DNA of 64,000 bases, taken from the NCBI RefSeq assembly GCF_009371985.2, contig NZ_VIKU02000001.1:1116001-1180000 (forward strand). Direction: 5' to 3'. How positions within the stretch are numbered: position 1 is the first letter of the stretch; the number at the start of each line of letters is the position of its first letter. A program made the position numbers and the translations under genes. Positions 52,613 through 61,202 of the stretch are shown here, one piece after another. Origin of the DNA: Pelagihabitans pacificus. Its GTDB lineage: Bacteria; Bacteroidota; Bacteroidia; Flavobacteriales; Flavobacteriaceae. A model generated the notes under the pieces. The model saw only the letters and a list, made by a program, of their open reading frames with translations. It ran no database searches and was not told the DNA's origin.

Positions 52613-54148
52613 TTACGGCTGGTGCGAAGGTCGCAACAAATCATTCACCGTTTTTACAGGATTAAAGGTAGTAATGGGCACCTCGACAAATAGCGTGTTC
52701 CAATAGGCCATTGCCCCGTTCCAAAGTCCAGGCAATTCCAAAGCCTTGAGTTCCCTACCTTCTTGGGTCTTTCCTGTGATAAATCCCAAACTAGCATCTA
52801 CAAACTTTAATAAATCATACTTTTCACCCTTATGGTTCTTGACACCACAAACCAGGTCAACGGGGTTGAAGTGGGTGGAACTCTTTAGAATGGAAGCCTG
52901 TTTTTCATCATCCCTATCGACCTGCGCCGATTCTACGATTTGTAACGAGATATTCCCGTGGGTATCCGTTACCCAAAATGGTCCTCCACCCGGTTCACCT
53001 TCGTTTTTCACCATACCACATACCCGTATTGGCCGGTTCATCTTATCTTGAAGCACCTTGATCTGTTCAGAAAGACTAAAATGGTCGAAACTATCCGAAA
53101 AACGAACATTGAGTTCCTTTTCCAAAAATTGTTTGATTTCGATCAGTTGGGAGGCATCCGCAATACCGTTCTCCATGAGCTTGGCGTATTCGAAAATCTT
53201 CCCTTGCACCTTTAACAACGCACCGGCCAATACCTTTTTGCTATTAACAATTACGTCAAGGGATCTCGCGGGCACCACATTGTCTATATTTTTTATAAAA
53301 ATAATGTCGGCTTCTTGCTCATCAAGGTTTTCGATCAAGGCACCGTGCCCACCGGGCCTGAATAGTATCGAGCCGTCTGTGTCCCGGAAAGCGTTGTTCC
53401 CCATATCGACCGCAATGGTATCGGTAGCCGGCTTTTGAAAAGAAAAGGTCACTTCGAAATCGACTCCGGTCTGATGGCGTAACCGGGCACGAGCTATCTC
53501 GAATTCCTTTTTGAAAAGGAACTCATGTTGGGGAGAAATCGTGAAGTGCAGTCGGGCTTTACCGTCTGTTTCCGAATAGCGGGTTGCTTCCTTCATATGT
53601 TCTTCAAAGGCGGTCACGACATAGTCGTCATATACATGAAATGGAAGTAACCCTTTGGGATAAAAACCATAATTCAACCGGTCCTCCGAAAGCATCTCCT
53701 TAACAAAAAGGTATTTTTCTTCGTCCTTGGACAGAGCGATGTCCTTGATTCTTTCCTGAATGAGGGAATAGAAGGGAAGGGATTCCCATTGTTCAAAAAG
53801 AGCCTTGATATCTTTGCTGCCGGTTCTGTGGACATAGTCTTTAAAGCCCTCCCTGGAGGGGTCATAGGTTTCCAAAAAGTTAAAAAGTGCTTTGAACATC
53901 CGGGACGCCGCACCTGAGGCGGGCACAAACTTGAGCAAAGAAAGATGTTTCCTCGACTGTTCAAATATATCGATTAACGCCTCTACCTCGGCGGGTGAAA
54001 AACGAGCAATGCCATCGCCAACCACTGCTGCCTTTTCCAGACGCACAAAAGGAATGCCTTCTTTGAACGTTTCTATCTGATCAAGTACTTTTTCTTTAGA
54101 AATTCCCTTTTGGGCAAGTTGTTGCAAATCACTTTCGGAAAATTTCAT
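52613..54148 (-). CDS. DUF4301 family protein
   Basis: 511-residue cytoplasmic protein of DUF4301. Features include FVPASGAASRMFKALF near residue 75, VTFSFQKPATDTIA and FRPGGHGALIENLDEQEAD, which together resemble a nucleotidyltransferase-like or sugar-phosphate-binding architecture. The reaction is unknown. It is the last gene of the minus-strand operon, four bases after the NadR-like kinase gene. Confidence 0.88.
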   Translation of the reverse strand: MKFSESDLQQLAQKGISKEKVLDQIETFKEGIPFVRLEKAAVVGDGIARFSPAEVEALIDIFEQSRKHLSLLKFVPASGAASRMFKALFNFLETYDPSREGFKDYVHRTGSKDIKALFEQWESLPFYSLIQERIKDIALSKDEEKYLFVKEMLSEDRLNYGFYPKGLLPFHVYDDYVVTAFEEHMKEATRYSETDGKARLHFTISPQHEFLFKKEFEIARARLRHQTGVDFEVTFSFQKPATDTIAVDMGNNAFRDTDGSILFRPGGHGALIENLDEQEADIIFIKNIDNVVPARSLDVIVNSKKVLAGALLKVQGKIFEYAKLMENGIADASQLIEIKQFLEKELNVRFSDSFDHFSLSEQIKVLQDKMNRPIRVCGMVKNEGEPGGGPFWVTDTHGNISLQIVESAQVDRDDEKQASILKSSTHFNPVDLVCGVKNHKGEKYDLLKFVDASLGFITGKTQEGRELKALELPGLWNGAMAYWNTLFVEVPITTFNPVKTVNDLLRPSHQP

Positions 54149-54152
54149 ACGT

Positions 54153-54725
54153 TTAGGCAGCTTTGTTGTTTATGAGTCGATCGATGTGGGCAATGGCAGT
54201 TGACAATCGCGTTTTTTTATCACCCTTTAAAATAATAAAATTTCGTTGATATTTCTCCAAGGCATTCTTGAAATAGGCGAACATTCGTTCCCTTTGGTTC
54301 GGTTTGTCCCTTAAGTCATCCCCTACCCAGGGTACGTCGATATAGGTAAGGAGATAAAGGTCATAGCTGTTTTCAAGGGCATATTTCTCCAATAACGGAT
54401 CACAGTACCCTAGGTAATATGCCTCCGAATATACCTTGGTCTCCAAAAGGTCGGTATCGCAAATCAACACATCCGTGGCCTTTTTGGCAAGTTGGTTTTC
54501 CAAACGTATCTGTCCGGCCGCGATTGGTAATAAATCTTTCGGTTCACAAGTCTTGCGCTCGTTGTTCCACTTGTCCTGAAGATACTCCCGTGCATATTCC
54601 GGTACCCAAACGGTGTTATAATGGCGCGCCAATTGTTCCGACAAGGTGGTTTTGCCGGTAGATTCGGGACCAAACAGTACTACTTTAACGATAGTTGAGG
54701 GCTCTTGTCTAAACTTTTCTTCCAT
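54153..54725 (-). CDS. NadR-like ATP-binding kinase
   Basis: 190-residue P-loop protein: Walker A FGPESTGKTTLSEQL near residue 18, then WVPEYAREYL and ICDTDLLETKVYSE, the signature of the ribosylnicotinamide kinase domain of NadR. It lacks the NadR nucleotidyltransferase domain. The expected reaction is phosphorylation of nicotinamide riboside, trapping what PnuC imports. A related vitamin substrate such as thiamine cannot be excluded given the YkoF-like neighbour. The ATG at 54725 lies inside the end of the PnuC gene (46-base overlap). The longer frame to 54875 would run in parallel with PnuC and is rejected. Confidence 0.88.
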   Translation of the reverse strand: MEEKFRQEPSTIVKVVLFGPESTGKTTLSEQLARHYNTVWVPEYAREYLQDKWNNERKTCEPKDLLPIAAGQIRLENQLAKKATDVLICDTDLLETKVYSEAYYLGYCDPLLEKYALENSYDLYLLTYIDVPWVGDDLRDKPNQRERMFAYFKNALEKYQRNFIILKGDKKTRLSTAIAHIDRLINNKAA

Positions 54726-55318
54726 AGGAGATAACCTTGAACGGCCAATACGGTAAATATAACATATTGGAGCGAAAGCATGCCCCAACCGCGGTATGCG
54801 TATAGTGGAATAGTGATAATGTTTGCTAGAATCCAGAGGGTCCAATTCTCCAATTTCTTTAATGCCATATACCACATGGCGGTGAAAAAAATACCCGAGG
54901 TTAGGATGTCGATATAATTGGACGCCTCGATTTCATAATCGAAGATCCGATATACCGAATAATTCACGATCATTGTCAAAACGAACAGTCCAATGCCGAT
55001 TCCTTTTTCCCTGGGGGTGGTCCTGGATATTTGTACTATTTTCTTATTATTCTTTTTTCTTGACCAATTCCACCAACCGTAGATGCTCATCGCCGACCAA
55101 TAGAAATTCATCATCATATCGCCCAACAATCCATCTTTTAGAAAAAGATATACCGTAATGATAGTGGCGATCAAACCGGTCGGATATACCAGAATATTTT
55201 CCTTCCGGGCATACCAAACACTAACGATACCGGCTATAAAAACAATTGCTTCCAGGCCGATAACGTAGGTCTCCTTATTCCTGTAACTATCCAGAAAAAA
55301 ATCAAAAATGGGGCTCAT
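54680..55318 (-). CDS. pnuC: PnuC-family vitamin transporter
   Basis: 212-residue membrane protein with about seven segments. It shows the PnuC pattern of GLIATIITVYLFLKDGLLGD, then the aromatic YGWWNW, and later a WxxxN-like LENWTLWILANI. PnuC imports nicotinamide riboside by facilitated diffusion, driven by intracellular phosphorylation. The PnuT branch carries thiamine. Coupling to a NadR-like kinase favours nicotinamide riboside, while the YkoF-like gene that overlaps its start by 17 bases favours thiamine. ATG at 55318 is chosen over GTG at 55324. Confidence 0.87.
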   Translation of the reverse strand: MSPIFDFFLDSYRNKETYVIGLEAIVFIAGIVSVWYARKENILVYPTGLIATIITVYLFLKDGLLGDMMMNFYWSAMSIYGWWNWSRKKNNKKIVQISRTTPREKGIGIGLFVLTMIVNYSVYRIFDYEIEASNYIDILTSGIFFTAMWYMALKKLENWTLWILANIITIPLYAYRGWGMLSLQYVIFTVLAVQGYLLWKKSLDKSPQLSLK

Positions 55319-55562
55319 AGGCACTTCGGTCCGATTTTACGATTTTTAGATACAGCAATCCTTTGTCCATCAATTCAAACGCCGTTTTTATTTCGGTATT
55401 CAACACTTTCATCACTTCATCATATTCCCCATATACTTGGGTACTCAAAGGATTTTCCAAAAAGGTGAGTCCTGAGGTCCGTAATTTCTTGATGAAGGCG
55501 ATGATATGATCTTCATAATCGTCTTGTAAGGGTGAAAAGGTAAGCTCTACGGAGATTTTCAT
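55302..55562 (-). CDS. YkoF-like thiamine-binding protein
   Basis: 86-residue single ferredoxin-like domain beginning MKISVELTFSPLQDDYEDHI, with TSGLTFLENPLSTQVYGEYDEVM in the centre. This matches the MTH1187/YkoF family, whose characterised members bind thiamine or its pyrimidine moiety. ATG at 55562 gives the domain without the spurious N-terminal extension to 55604. It is translationally coupled to PnuC. Confidence 0.8.
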   Translation of the reverse strand: MKISVELTFSPLQDDYEDHIIAFIKKLRTSGLTFLENPLSTQVYGEYDEVMKVLNTEIKTAFELMDKGLLYLKIVKSDRSAYEPHF

Positions 55563-55620
55563 TTTTTTAGTTCCAAGTGTAGGAATCAAGTGCAAGATTC
55601 CCAATTATTTTGTAATAGAG

Positions 55621-56256
55621 TTAAGAATTCCTGACGGCATAAGCACAGGTAAAACCTTCAAACTCTAAAAAGTCGATTTCGTAGGTGGACCTTTTTCCGT
55701 GATAAAGGACCTCCCCCGTGGTCCTGGCATCCGATAGCGAGAAATCGTGAATGTCGATATGGTGCAAAAAACTGAGTCCCGGTTCGGCATAAATCTTATA
55801 GAGCGATTCCTTGGCGCCCCATACGACCGTTAGCTTTCGGATCAAGGCCTCGGTATTGGCGATGGTGTTGTATTCCTCGATCGGGGTAAACTTATGGGCA
55901 ATGCGCAATATTTTCTCACGCTGCATTTCAATATCGATTCCAACTTCCTGCGCTTCACTGACCACGATTCCGGTGAAATGGTTCGAATGGGTAATCGAAA
56001 TGTGGGTGCCATCCTTAAGATGGGGTTTGCCAAAATCGTCGTAGTACAGGTCGTGGTCTCTATAGCCTGCTTCGGCCATCAAATGCCGAATGCTCAAAAA
56101 CCCCCGCCGATGCAATTCGGATTTCATCCGCATCATACGATTTTGACAATGATCCGTAAGTACGATACCGTTCCCAAGCTCATTTTCAGACTCTTGGATT
56201 TTCCAAATATGGACAATAATCGACGAACTGACATGTATTGTCTTGTAAAGGGGCAT
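55621..56256 (-). CDS. 4'-phosphopantetheinyl transferase superfamily protein
   Basis: 211-residue Sfp-type enzyme that attaches phosphopantetheine from CoA to acyl or peptidyl carrier proteins. The magnesium/CoA motifs are present: GIDIEMQREKI near residue 110 and WGAKESLYKIY near 150, preceded by ISITHSNHFTG. It heads a minus-strand run with YkoF-like, PnuC, NadR-like and DUF4301 genes, after a 58-base gap. It may or may not share their transcript. Confidence 0.93.
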   Translation of the reverse strand: MPLYKTIHVSSSIIVHIWKIQESENELGNGIVLTDHCQNRMMRMKSELHRRGFLSIRHLMAEAGYRDHDLYYDDFGKPHLKDGTHISITHSNHFTGIVVSEAQEVGIDIEMQREKILRIAHKFTPIEEYNTIANTEALIRKLTVVWGAKESLYKIYAEPGLSFLHHIDIHDFSLSDARTTGEVLYHGKRSTYEIDFLEFEGFTCAYAVRNS

Positions 56257-56276
56257 GGAAATACTACTATTATTTG

Positions 56277-56284
56277 TAACTTTG
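56277..56284 (+). promoter_or_regulatory. ahcY promoter, -7 element
   Basis: TAACTTTG matches TAnnTTTG, 60 bases ahead of the ahcY ATG. No clear -33 partner at the usual spacing. Confidence 0.45.
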
Positions 56285-56344
56285 CATCTGCAAAAAAAGC
56301 CGGGCTGTAAGGCCCATTAACGAAAGTAAAAAATAAAAAATAAT

Positions 56345-57661
56345 ATGAGCACGAAAACCGTTCCTTATGTACCCTATAAAGTAAAAGATATCTCTTTGGC
56401 AGATTGGGGAAGAAAAGAGATCAACCTGGCCGAGGCTGAAATGCCCGGATTGATGGCCTTGCGTGAAGAATACGGAAAAGAGCAGCCATTAAAAGGTGCG
56501 CGGATTGCAGGATGCCTTCACATGACCATCCAGACTGCCGTGTTGATCGAGACCTTGGTCGCCCTGGGTGCTGAGGTGACCTGGAGTTCCTGTAATATAT
56601 TTTCGACCCAGGACCATGCCGCCGCTGCGATCGCCGCAGCAGGAATCCCAGTGTATGCCTGGAAGGGAATGAACGAGGAAGAATTCGATTGGTGTATAGA
56701 GCAAACCATCTTCTTTGGTGAAGATCGTAAACCTCTCAACATGATCTTGGACGATGGGGGTGACCTGACCAATATGGTACTCGACAAATTTCCAGAGCTT
56801 ACAGCGGGCATCAGAGGACTCTCCGAAGAAACTACTACAGGAGTACACCGGTTGTACGAGCGTTTCAAAAACGGAACCTTGCCCATGCCCGCCATCAACG
56901 TAAACGATTCGGTCACCAAATCGAAATTCGATAACAAATACGGTTGTCGTGAAAGTGCCGTGGATGCCATTCGCCGCGCAACGGATACGATGTTGGCCGG
57001 TAAGCGTGTGGTCGTTGCAGGTTACGGGGACGTCGGGAAAGGTACCGCTGCTTCCTTTGCAGGCGCAGGAGCTATTGTGACCGTTACCGAAATCGACCCG
57101 ATCTGTGCATTACAGGCCTGTATGGAAGGTTTTGAGGTGAAGAAGTTGGAAACCGTCATCGGAAACGCCGATATTGTTATCACCACTACCGGGAATAAAG
57201 ACATTATCCGCGCAGAACATTTTAAAGCCCTTAAAGACAAGGCGATCGTATGTAATATCGGACACTTCGATAACGAAATCGATATGGCCTGGTTGAACAA
57301 CAACTACGGCGATACCAAAGACGAGATCAAACCTCAGGTTGACAAGTACACCATTGATGGGAAAGATGTGATCATCTTGGCCGAAGGTCGATTGGTAAAC
57401 CTAGGTTGTGCTACGGGACACCCTAGTTTTGTGATGAGCAACTCGTTCACCAACCAGACCTTGGCACAGATCGAACTGTGGAACCACAACGATAAGTACG
57501 AGAACAAGGTATACATGTTACCCAAGCATTTGGATGAAAAAGTAGCCAAGCTACACCTATCACGTCTAGGGGCCGAGCTTACCGAACTGAAGAAAGATCA
57601 GGCGGACTATATCGGGGTAACTGTCGACGGGCCGTATAAACCGGAATACTATAGGTACTAG
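56345..57661 (+). CDS. ahcY: adenosylhomocysteinase
   Basis: 438-residue NAD-dependent S-adenosylhomocysteine hydrolase, clearing the product of SAM methylations to adenosine and homocysteine. Signatures are [15 protein letters not shown], the NAD-binding [17 protein letters not shown] and the C-terminal [10 protein letters not shown]. Length is typical of the bacterial form. A strong terminator follows 28 bases after the stop. Confidence 0.98.
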   Translation: MSTKTVPYVPYKVKDISLADWGRKEINLAEAEMPGLMALREEYGKEQPLKGARIAGCLHMTIQTAVLIETLVALGAEVTWSSCNIFSTQDHAAAAIAAAGIPVYAWKGMNEEEFDWCIEQTIFFGEDRKPLNMILDDGGDLTNMVLDKFPELTAGIRGLSEETTTGVHRLYERFKNGTLPMPAINVNDSVTKSKFDNKYGCRESAVDAIRRATDTMLAGKRVVVAGYGDVGKGTAASFAGAGAIVTVTEIDPICALQACMEGFEVKKLETVIGNADIVITTTGNKDIIRAEHFKALKDKAIVCNIGHFDNEIDMAWLNNNYGDTKDEIKPQVDKYTIDGKDVIILAEGRLVNLGCATGHPSFVMSNSFTNQTLAQIELWNHNDKYENKVYMLPKHLDEKVAKLHLSRLGAELTELKKDQADYIGVTVDGPYKPEYYRY

Positions 57662-57688
57662 ACTGTAGCCTTTAGAAAACCATTTTCA

Positions 57689-57722
57689 AAAAGACCCCTG
57701 CCATTGTTGGCAGGGGTCTTTG
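57689..57722 (+). terminator. terminator after ahcY
   Basis: Perfect 14-base arms AAAGACCCCTGCCA and TGGCAGGGGTCTTT with a TTGT loop, followed by GTTTTTT. The region from here to 58168 contains no convincing gene, only short overlapping frames without motifs. Confidence 0.92.
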
Positions 57723-58168
57723 TTTTTTACCTTGTCGGCAATGGCAAGGGAGATTAATATTCGACAGAAACTTTTGGTCATTCCTTAAGTTTGTACAAAG
57801 CCGCTACTCTTCTCTGGCGGACATCTTCAACCTTTCACTTAGTCCTTTAAAATCCTTCTTTGCCCATTTATTGGGCCCTTATTTGGTTTCGCTTCGCATT
57901 CTTTCCCACCCACAACACGATTGTTTCCTGGAACGAGGTCGTCCGCTATCTATTTGCTCCAAGTCCCATACTTGGCTACATACATCGGTACCTTGTGGAA
58001 GAGAGCCACTCACAATAAGGAATATACCCTGTCAACACAACCCGTTGCCATTTCTGCAAATTTCACGGGGTATCTTCCCCAATCTATCTTCCTTTAAATC
58101 CGGTCCAGGCAACTATTTGGGGAAATCGTATGTCTATAAAAGTAATTGGTAACCTAGTCCCGACAACA

Positions 58169-58567
58169 ATGGATGAGTTGAAAAGAAAGAAAACCAGCGT
58201 GTACAGAGGCCTCTGTTTAGCCGGCAGTTTTCTGCTACTGTTAATGGCAGTATTTCACGGAAGCGGTTTTTGGTATGTAAGCGATACGATCATGAAATCG
58301 AACGCGGATGGTTTTCTCAAAGAAATCGTTCCGGTTTTATTTGCGCATCCATCAGTGCACCTTGCCGGACTGGCCGCTTTTGGAATATTGGCGCTGTTTT
58401 TACAAACAGATGCCAAAAGAGTGTTGCTTTTACTGTCCGCACTTGTTGTTCTCGATGCGCTATTGGCTTTTTATTTGGGGGGTACCCTACCTGGCATGTC
58501 ACTGCTGCTTGGGGCACTTTGTTTCATTGTTGCCAATTACTTCTCACAACAAGCAACCATTGATTAA
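58169..58567 (+). CDS. small integral membrane protein, unknown function
   Basis: 132 residues with four hydrophobic segments (about 12-30, 55-75, 80-100 and 105-125) and a basic N-terminus MDELKRKKT. No family recognised with certainty. An ATG at 58130 in the same frame is an alternative start. It is followed 29 bases later by a lipoprotein gene on the same strand, so the two may be co-transcribed. Confidence 0.6.
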   Translation: MDELKRKKTSVYRGLCLAGSFLLLLMAVFHGSGFWYVSDTIMKSNADGFLKEIVPVLFAHPSVHLAGLAAFGILALFLQTDAKRVLLLLSALVVLDALLAFYLGGTLPGMSLLLGALCFIVANYFSQQATID

Positions 58568-58596
58568 TTTCTGGGTCTATTGATAAAGCCGTTCCC

Positions 58597-59076
58597 ATGA
58601 AAAAAAGACCACTAGCCTTACTAGGCTTATCGTTCATGCTATTTCTAGGAGGTTGTTCAAACAGTACTTCCGAGGTCGACAACCCATTGTTTCCCCAAGA
58701 ATTGGTCATTTCTAGTTTTAGCGTGCAGGCTCCTTCCGGTTGGGAGTGGGAGCAAGACCAGGGCATCGATACCTTTATTGGCCGAATCTTTAATAACGAG
58801 GACACCATTTATTTTGATATGGGGTACCTCAGCTTTGGAGGATTGGAATTAGTGGAGAAAAGCGCGCGAAACATCTCATTTCAACCTACCGCTATTAACG
58901 GGGTTCCTGCCATTATCGAAAAGGAATATACCCCGGAAGGCGAATCCAACGGTGAGATACGGCTCTCGGTATACCTTGATGCCGGGGATCGCCAACGGTT
59001 AAACCGACTCTACATCTTTGACCCAAAAGATGAGCAAACGGTATTGGCTATTTTTAGGTCGCATAAGTTTGAATAG
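58597..59076 (+). CDS. lipoprotein, unknown function
   Basis: 159 residues with a lipoprotein signal (lipobox FLGGC, Cys near residue 20). The mature domain, with SFSVQAPSGWEWEQDQGIDT and YLDAGDRQRLNRLYIFD, reads like a small beta-rich domain of the type found in stress-related flavobacterial lipoproteins. I cannot name a family. Nothing else is recognisable from here to 59376 except an AT-rich leader for the next gene. Confidence 0.7.
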   Translation: MKKRPLALLGLSFMLFLGGCSNSTSEVDNPLFPQELVISSFSVQAPSGWEWEQDQGIDTFIGRIFNNEDTIYFDMGYLSFGGLELVEKSARNISFQPTAINGVPAIIEKEYTPEGESNGEIRLSVYLDAGDRQRLNRLYIFDPKDEQTVLAIFRSHKFE

Positions 59077-59376
59077 CGTTTATCACGTTGTAAATCTAGT
59101 TCAATTAGAGGGCCAACCTTCTGCTTTTTTCAGGTATTTTGTCGCAAGGAAAGGTCTAGTGTCATTGCCATTCGGTTTTATGTACTCCTTAAAACATATC
59201 CTAGAACGAGCTTAATACTCTAAAGTTGTGATAATCTACCTCAAGCAATAACTTCTTTCAAAACCAGATGATATAACAAGATTTGCCTTAGTCGGTTTCT
59301 CCCAAATTCAACAACCAAGTGTTCGCATCATTCCCCTATTTTCTTTAACTTAAAGCCAGTATCTAAAAAACGCATT

Positions 59377-60063
59377 ATGGAACTCACCTATCTCGGTCAC
59401 GCTAGCCTTTCACTGGAACTGAATGGTTCCCATATTCTCGTCGACCCCTTTATCAGCGGCAATCCCTTGGCTAAAAACATCGAAATCGGTGATCTTGAAG
59501 CGGACTATATCTTGATTACCCATGGGCACCAAGACCATGTCTTGGACGTAGAGGCCATCGCCCAACGCACCGGTGCTACTTTAATATCCAATTATGAAAT
59601 TGTTTCCTACTACGGGGAAAAGGGACTGAAAGGCCATCCGATGAACCACGGGGGCAAATATTCGTTCCCCTTCGGAACGGTCAAATATGTCAACGCCATC
59701 CACTCCAGCGTGTTGCCCGATGGCACTTATGGCGGCAATCCAGGCGGGTTTGTGCTATGGTCGGACCAGCTTTGCCTGTATATCGCGGGAGATACCGCCC
59801 TGACCGAAGATATGAAACTCATTCCCAAGACCTGTCCCAAACTAGACCTGGCAATTTTGCCGATCGGAGATAATTTTACCATGGGGTATGAGGACGACCT
59901 GATTGCCAGCGACTACATTCAGTGTAGCAAGATTATGGGATATCATTACGACACTTTTCCTCCCATTGAAATTGATAAAATCAAGGCGAAGGATGTATTT
60001 AGCAACGAGAACAAAGAGCTGTTGCTCCCTGCCATCGGGGAAACCATCACTATTATCGTCTGA
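59377..60063 (+). CDS. UPF0173 metal-dependent hydrolase (metallo-beta-lactamase fold)
   Basis: 228-residue MBL-fold protein. The metal motif is THGHQDHVLD near residue 50, with later ligands in NAIHSSVLPDG, the GDTALTED block and a final metal His in the C-terminal part. It opens MELTYLGHASLSLEL as other UPF0173 members do. Physiological substrate unknown. It stands alone between the lipoprotein gene and a convergent response regulator. Confidence 0.92.
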   Translation: MELTYLGHASLSLELNGSHILVDPFISGNPLAKNIEIGDLEADYILITHGHQDHVLDVEAIAQRTGATLISNYEIVSYYGEKGLKGHPMNHGGKYSFPFGTVKYVNAIHSSVLPDGTYGGNPGGFVLWSDQLCLYIAGDTALTEDMKLIPKTCPKLDLAILPIGDNFTMGYEDDLIASDYIQCSKIMGYHYDTFPPIEIDKIKAKDVFSNENKELLLPAIGETITIIV

Positions 60064-60144
60064 TCAATACCGCTATTTAGGGTAAGTAATACGTATCGGT
60101 TACACCAAAGCGCTGGCATGTGCCTAAGTAGCAATGTTCTTTGG

Positions 60145-60543
60145 CTAGCTAGCAATGGCCGTCACTACTTTTTCGTTTAGCTCGATCTCCCTGGATTTCC
60201 TGATTTTTGATACGATGCCTTCCAGTCCGGAGGCAGTCAAGGGTTTCGACAGGAAATCAGAGGCCCCCGCCTCGAAGGCCATTGGTTCGAACGTGGGTCT
60301 GGTGGAGTTCATAACCACAGGTACCTGTTTTGTTAGCTGCGCCTTGAGTTCAAACCCATCCATTTCGGGCATTTCTACATCCAAAAGTACCATATCGACC
60401 TCCATACTGTTGACCGCCATGAGTCCCAAAAGGGGATTGGCATAGGCTCCCAACAGGGTCAAATGTTCATTTTGTGCAATCAGCCGTGCAGCCATCAGGA
60501 GTTGTACCGGCGAGTCGTCGATAACGATTACACGTAGTTTCAT
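60145..60543 (-). CDS. single-domain response regulator
   Basis: 132-residue CheY-like receiver without an output domain. The acidic pocket is IDDS near residue 9, phospho-acceptor Asp near residue 56 (VLLDVEMPEMDG), then MNSTR and the Lys of LSKPLT near 100. The pattern resembles the receiver of CheB. No kinase is adjacent; it could relay phosphate from either kinase in the window. Confidence 0.9.
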   Translation of the reverse strand: MKLRVIVIDDSPVQLLMAARLIAQNEHLTLLGAYANPLLGLMAVNSMEVDMVLLDVEMPEMDGFELKAQLTKQVPVVMNSTRPTFEPMAFEAGASDFLSKPLTASGLEGIVSKIRKSREIELNEKVVTAIAS

Positions 60544-60752
60544 AGCAAGTATGTTTTAGGTGGTTATGTAGTATTAAAACTGTGTTTTAAAGGGATATCT
60601 TACTAAAAACAGATGAAGTGTATAAAGCGATCGATGTAGTACCAATAGGCTGGATTTTTGCATTTTTAAAGTGATTCGTTCCCCAAAACCTTAGGTGATA
60701 GGGGTTGGTGGTGAGCTTTGAGGAAAGCATTACTAGAGTTGATATGACCGAT

Positions 60753-60787
60753 AACTATATTTATAGTTTTATTACTATATTTATAGT
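60753..60787. promoter_or_regulatory. two BlaI-type operators
   Basis: Two palindromes with the same core: AACTATA-TT-TATAGTT (60753-60768) and ACTATA-TT-TATAGT (60774-60787). Their centres are exactly 20 bases apart, two helical turns, just ahead of the BlaI-like gene. Dimers binding to one face would block its promoter. Confidence 0.8.
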
Positions 60788-60806
60788 TGTTATTAAGAAA
60801 TAGTTA

Positions 60807-60814
60807 TATATTTG
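60807..60814 (+). promoter_or_regulatory. -7 element next to the repressor start codon
   Basis: TATATTTG matches TAnnTTTG and ends four bases before the ATG at 60819, suggesting a leaderless or near-leaderless transcript. Confidence 0.45.
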
Positions 60815-60818
60815 CCTT

Positions 60819-61202
60819 ATGAACGAACTTACAAAAGCCGAAGAGCAGGTAATGCACTATCTCTGGGAACTCAAAAAAGCCTTCTTAAAGGAGATAGTAG
60901 AAAAATTTCCCGAACCCCGACCCGCCTATACTACCATATCCACCGTAGTTCGGGTTCTGGTAAAAAAGGGGTTCATTAAATTCAATACGTTTGGCAAAAT
61001 ACGGCAGTATTATCCTTCCATCTCAAAAGAGCACTACTTTAAAAGGCATATGAATTCCATGATTGCGAATTTCTTTGAAGGCTCCAAAAGCAAATTTGCC
61101 CATTTCTTTACGGAAGATGAAGATTTGAACCTAACGCAGTTAGAGGAAATGAAACAACTGATCGAACATAAAATTAAAAGGCTTAAAGAGAACAATGAGT
61201 AA
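60819..61202 (+). CDS. BlaI/MecI/CopY family repressor
   Basis: 127-residue winged-HTH repressor. Recognition region AYTTISTVVRVLVKKGFIK (about 30-50) and a helical dimerisation tail are typical. In the BlaI paradigm, an M56 membrane peptidase encoded next to it senses a signal and leads to repressor cleavage. Two palindromic operators precede the gene, so it represses itself and the overlapping peptidase gene (eight-base overlap). Confidence 0.95.
   Translation: MNELTKAEEQVMHYLWELKKAFLKEIVEKFPEPRPAYTTISTVVRVLVKKGFIKFNTFGKIRQYYPSISKEHYFKRHMNSMIANFFEGSKSKFAHFFTEDEDLNLTQLEEMKQLIEHKIKRLKENNE

Noticed and set aside
54725-54875. 50-residue N-terminal extension of the NadR-like kinase
   Set aside because: It would be read in another frame inside the PnuC gene; the conserved P-loop begins shortly after the ATG at 54725.
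57871-58152. 93-codon plus-strand frame after ahcY
   Set aside because: No motif, no hydrophobic or domain pattern, overlapping competing frames, and it runs into the start of the next gene.
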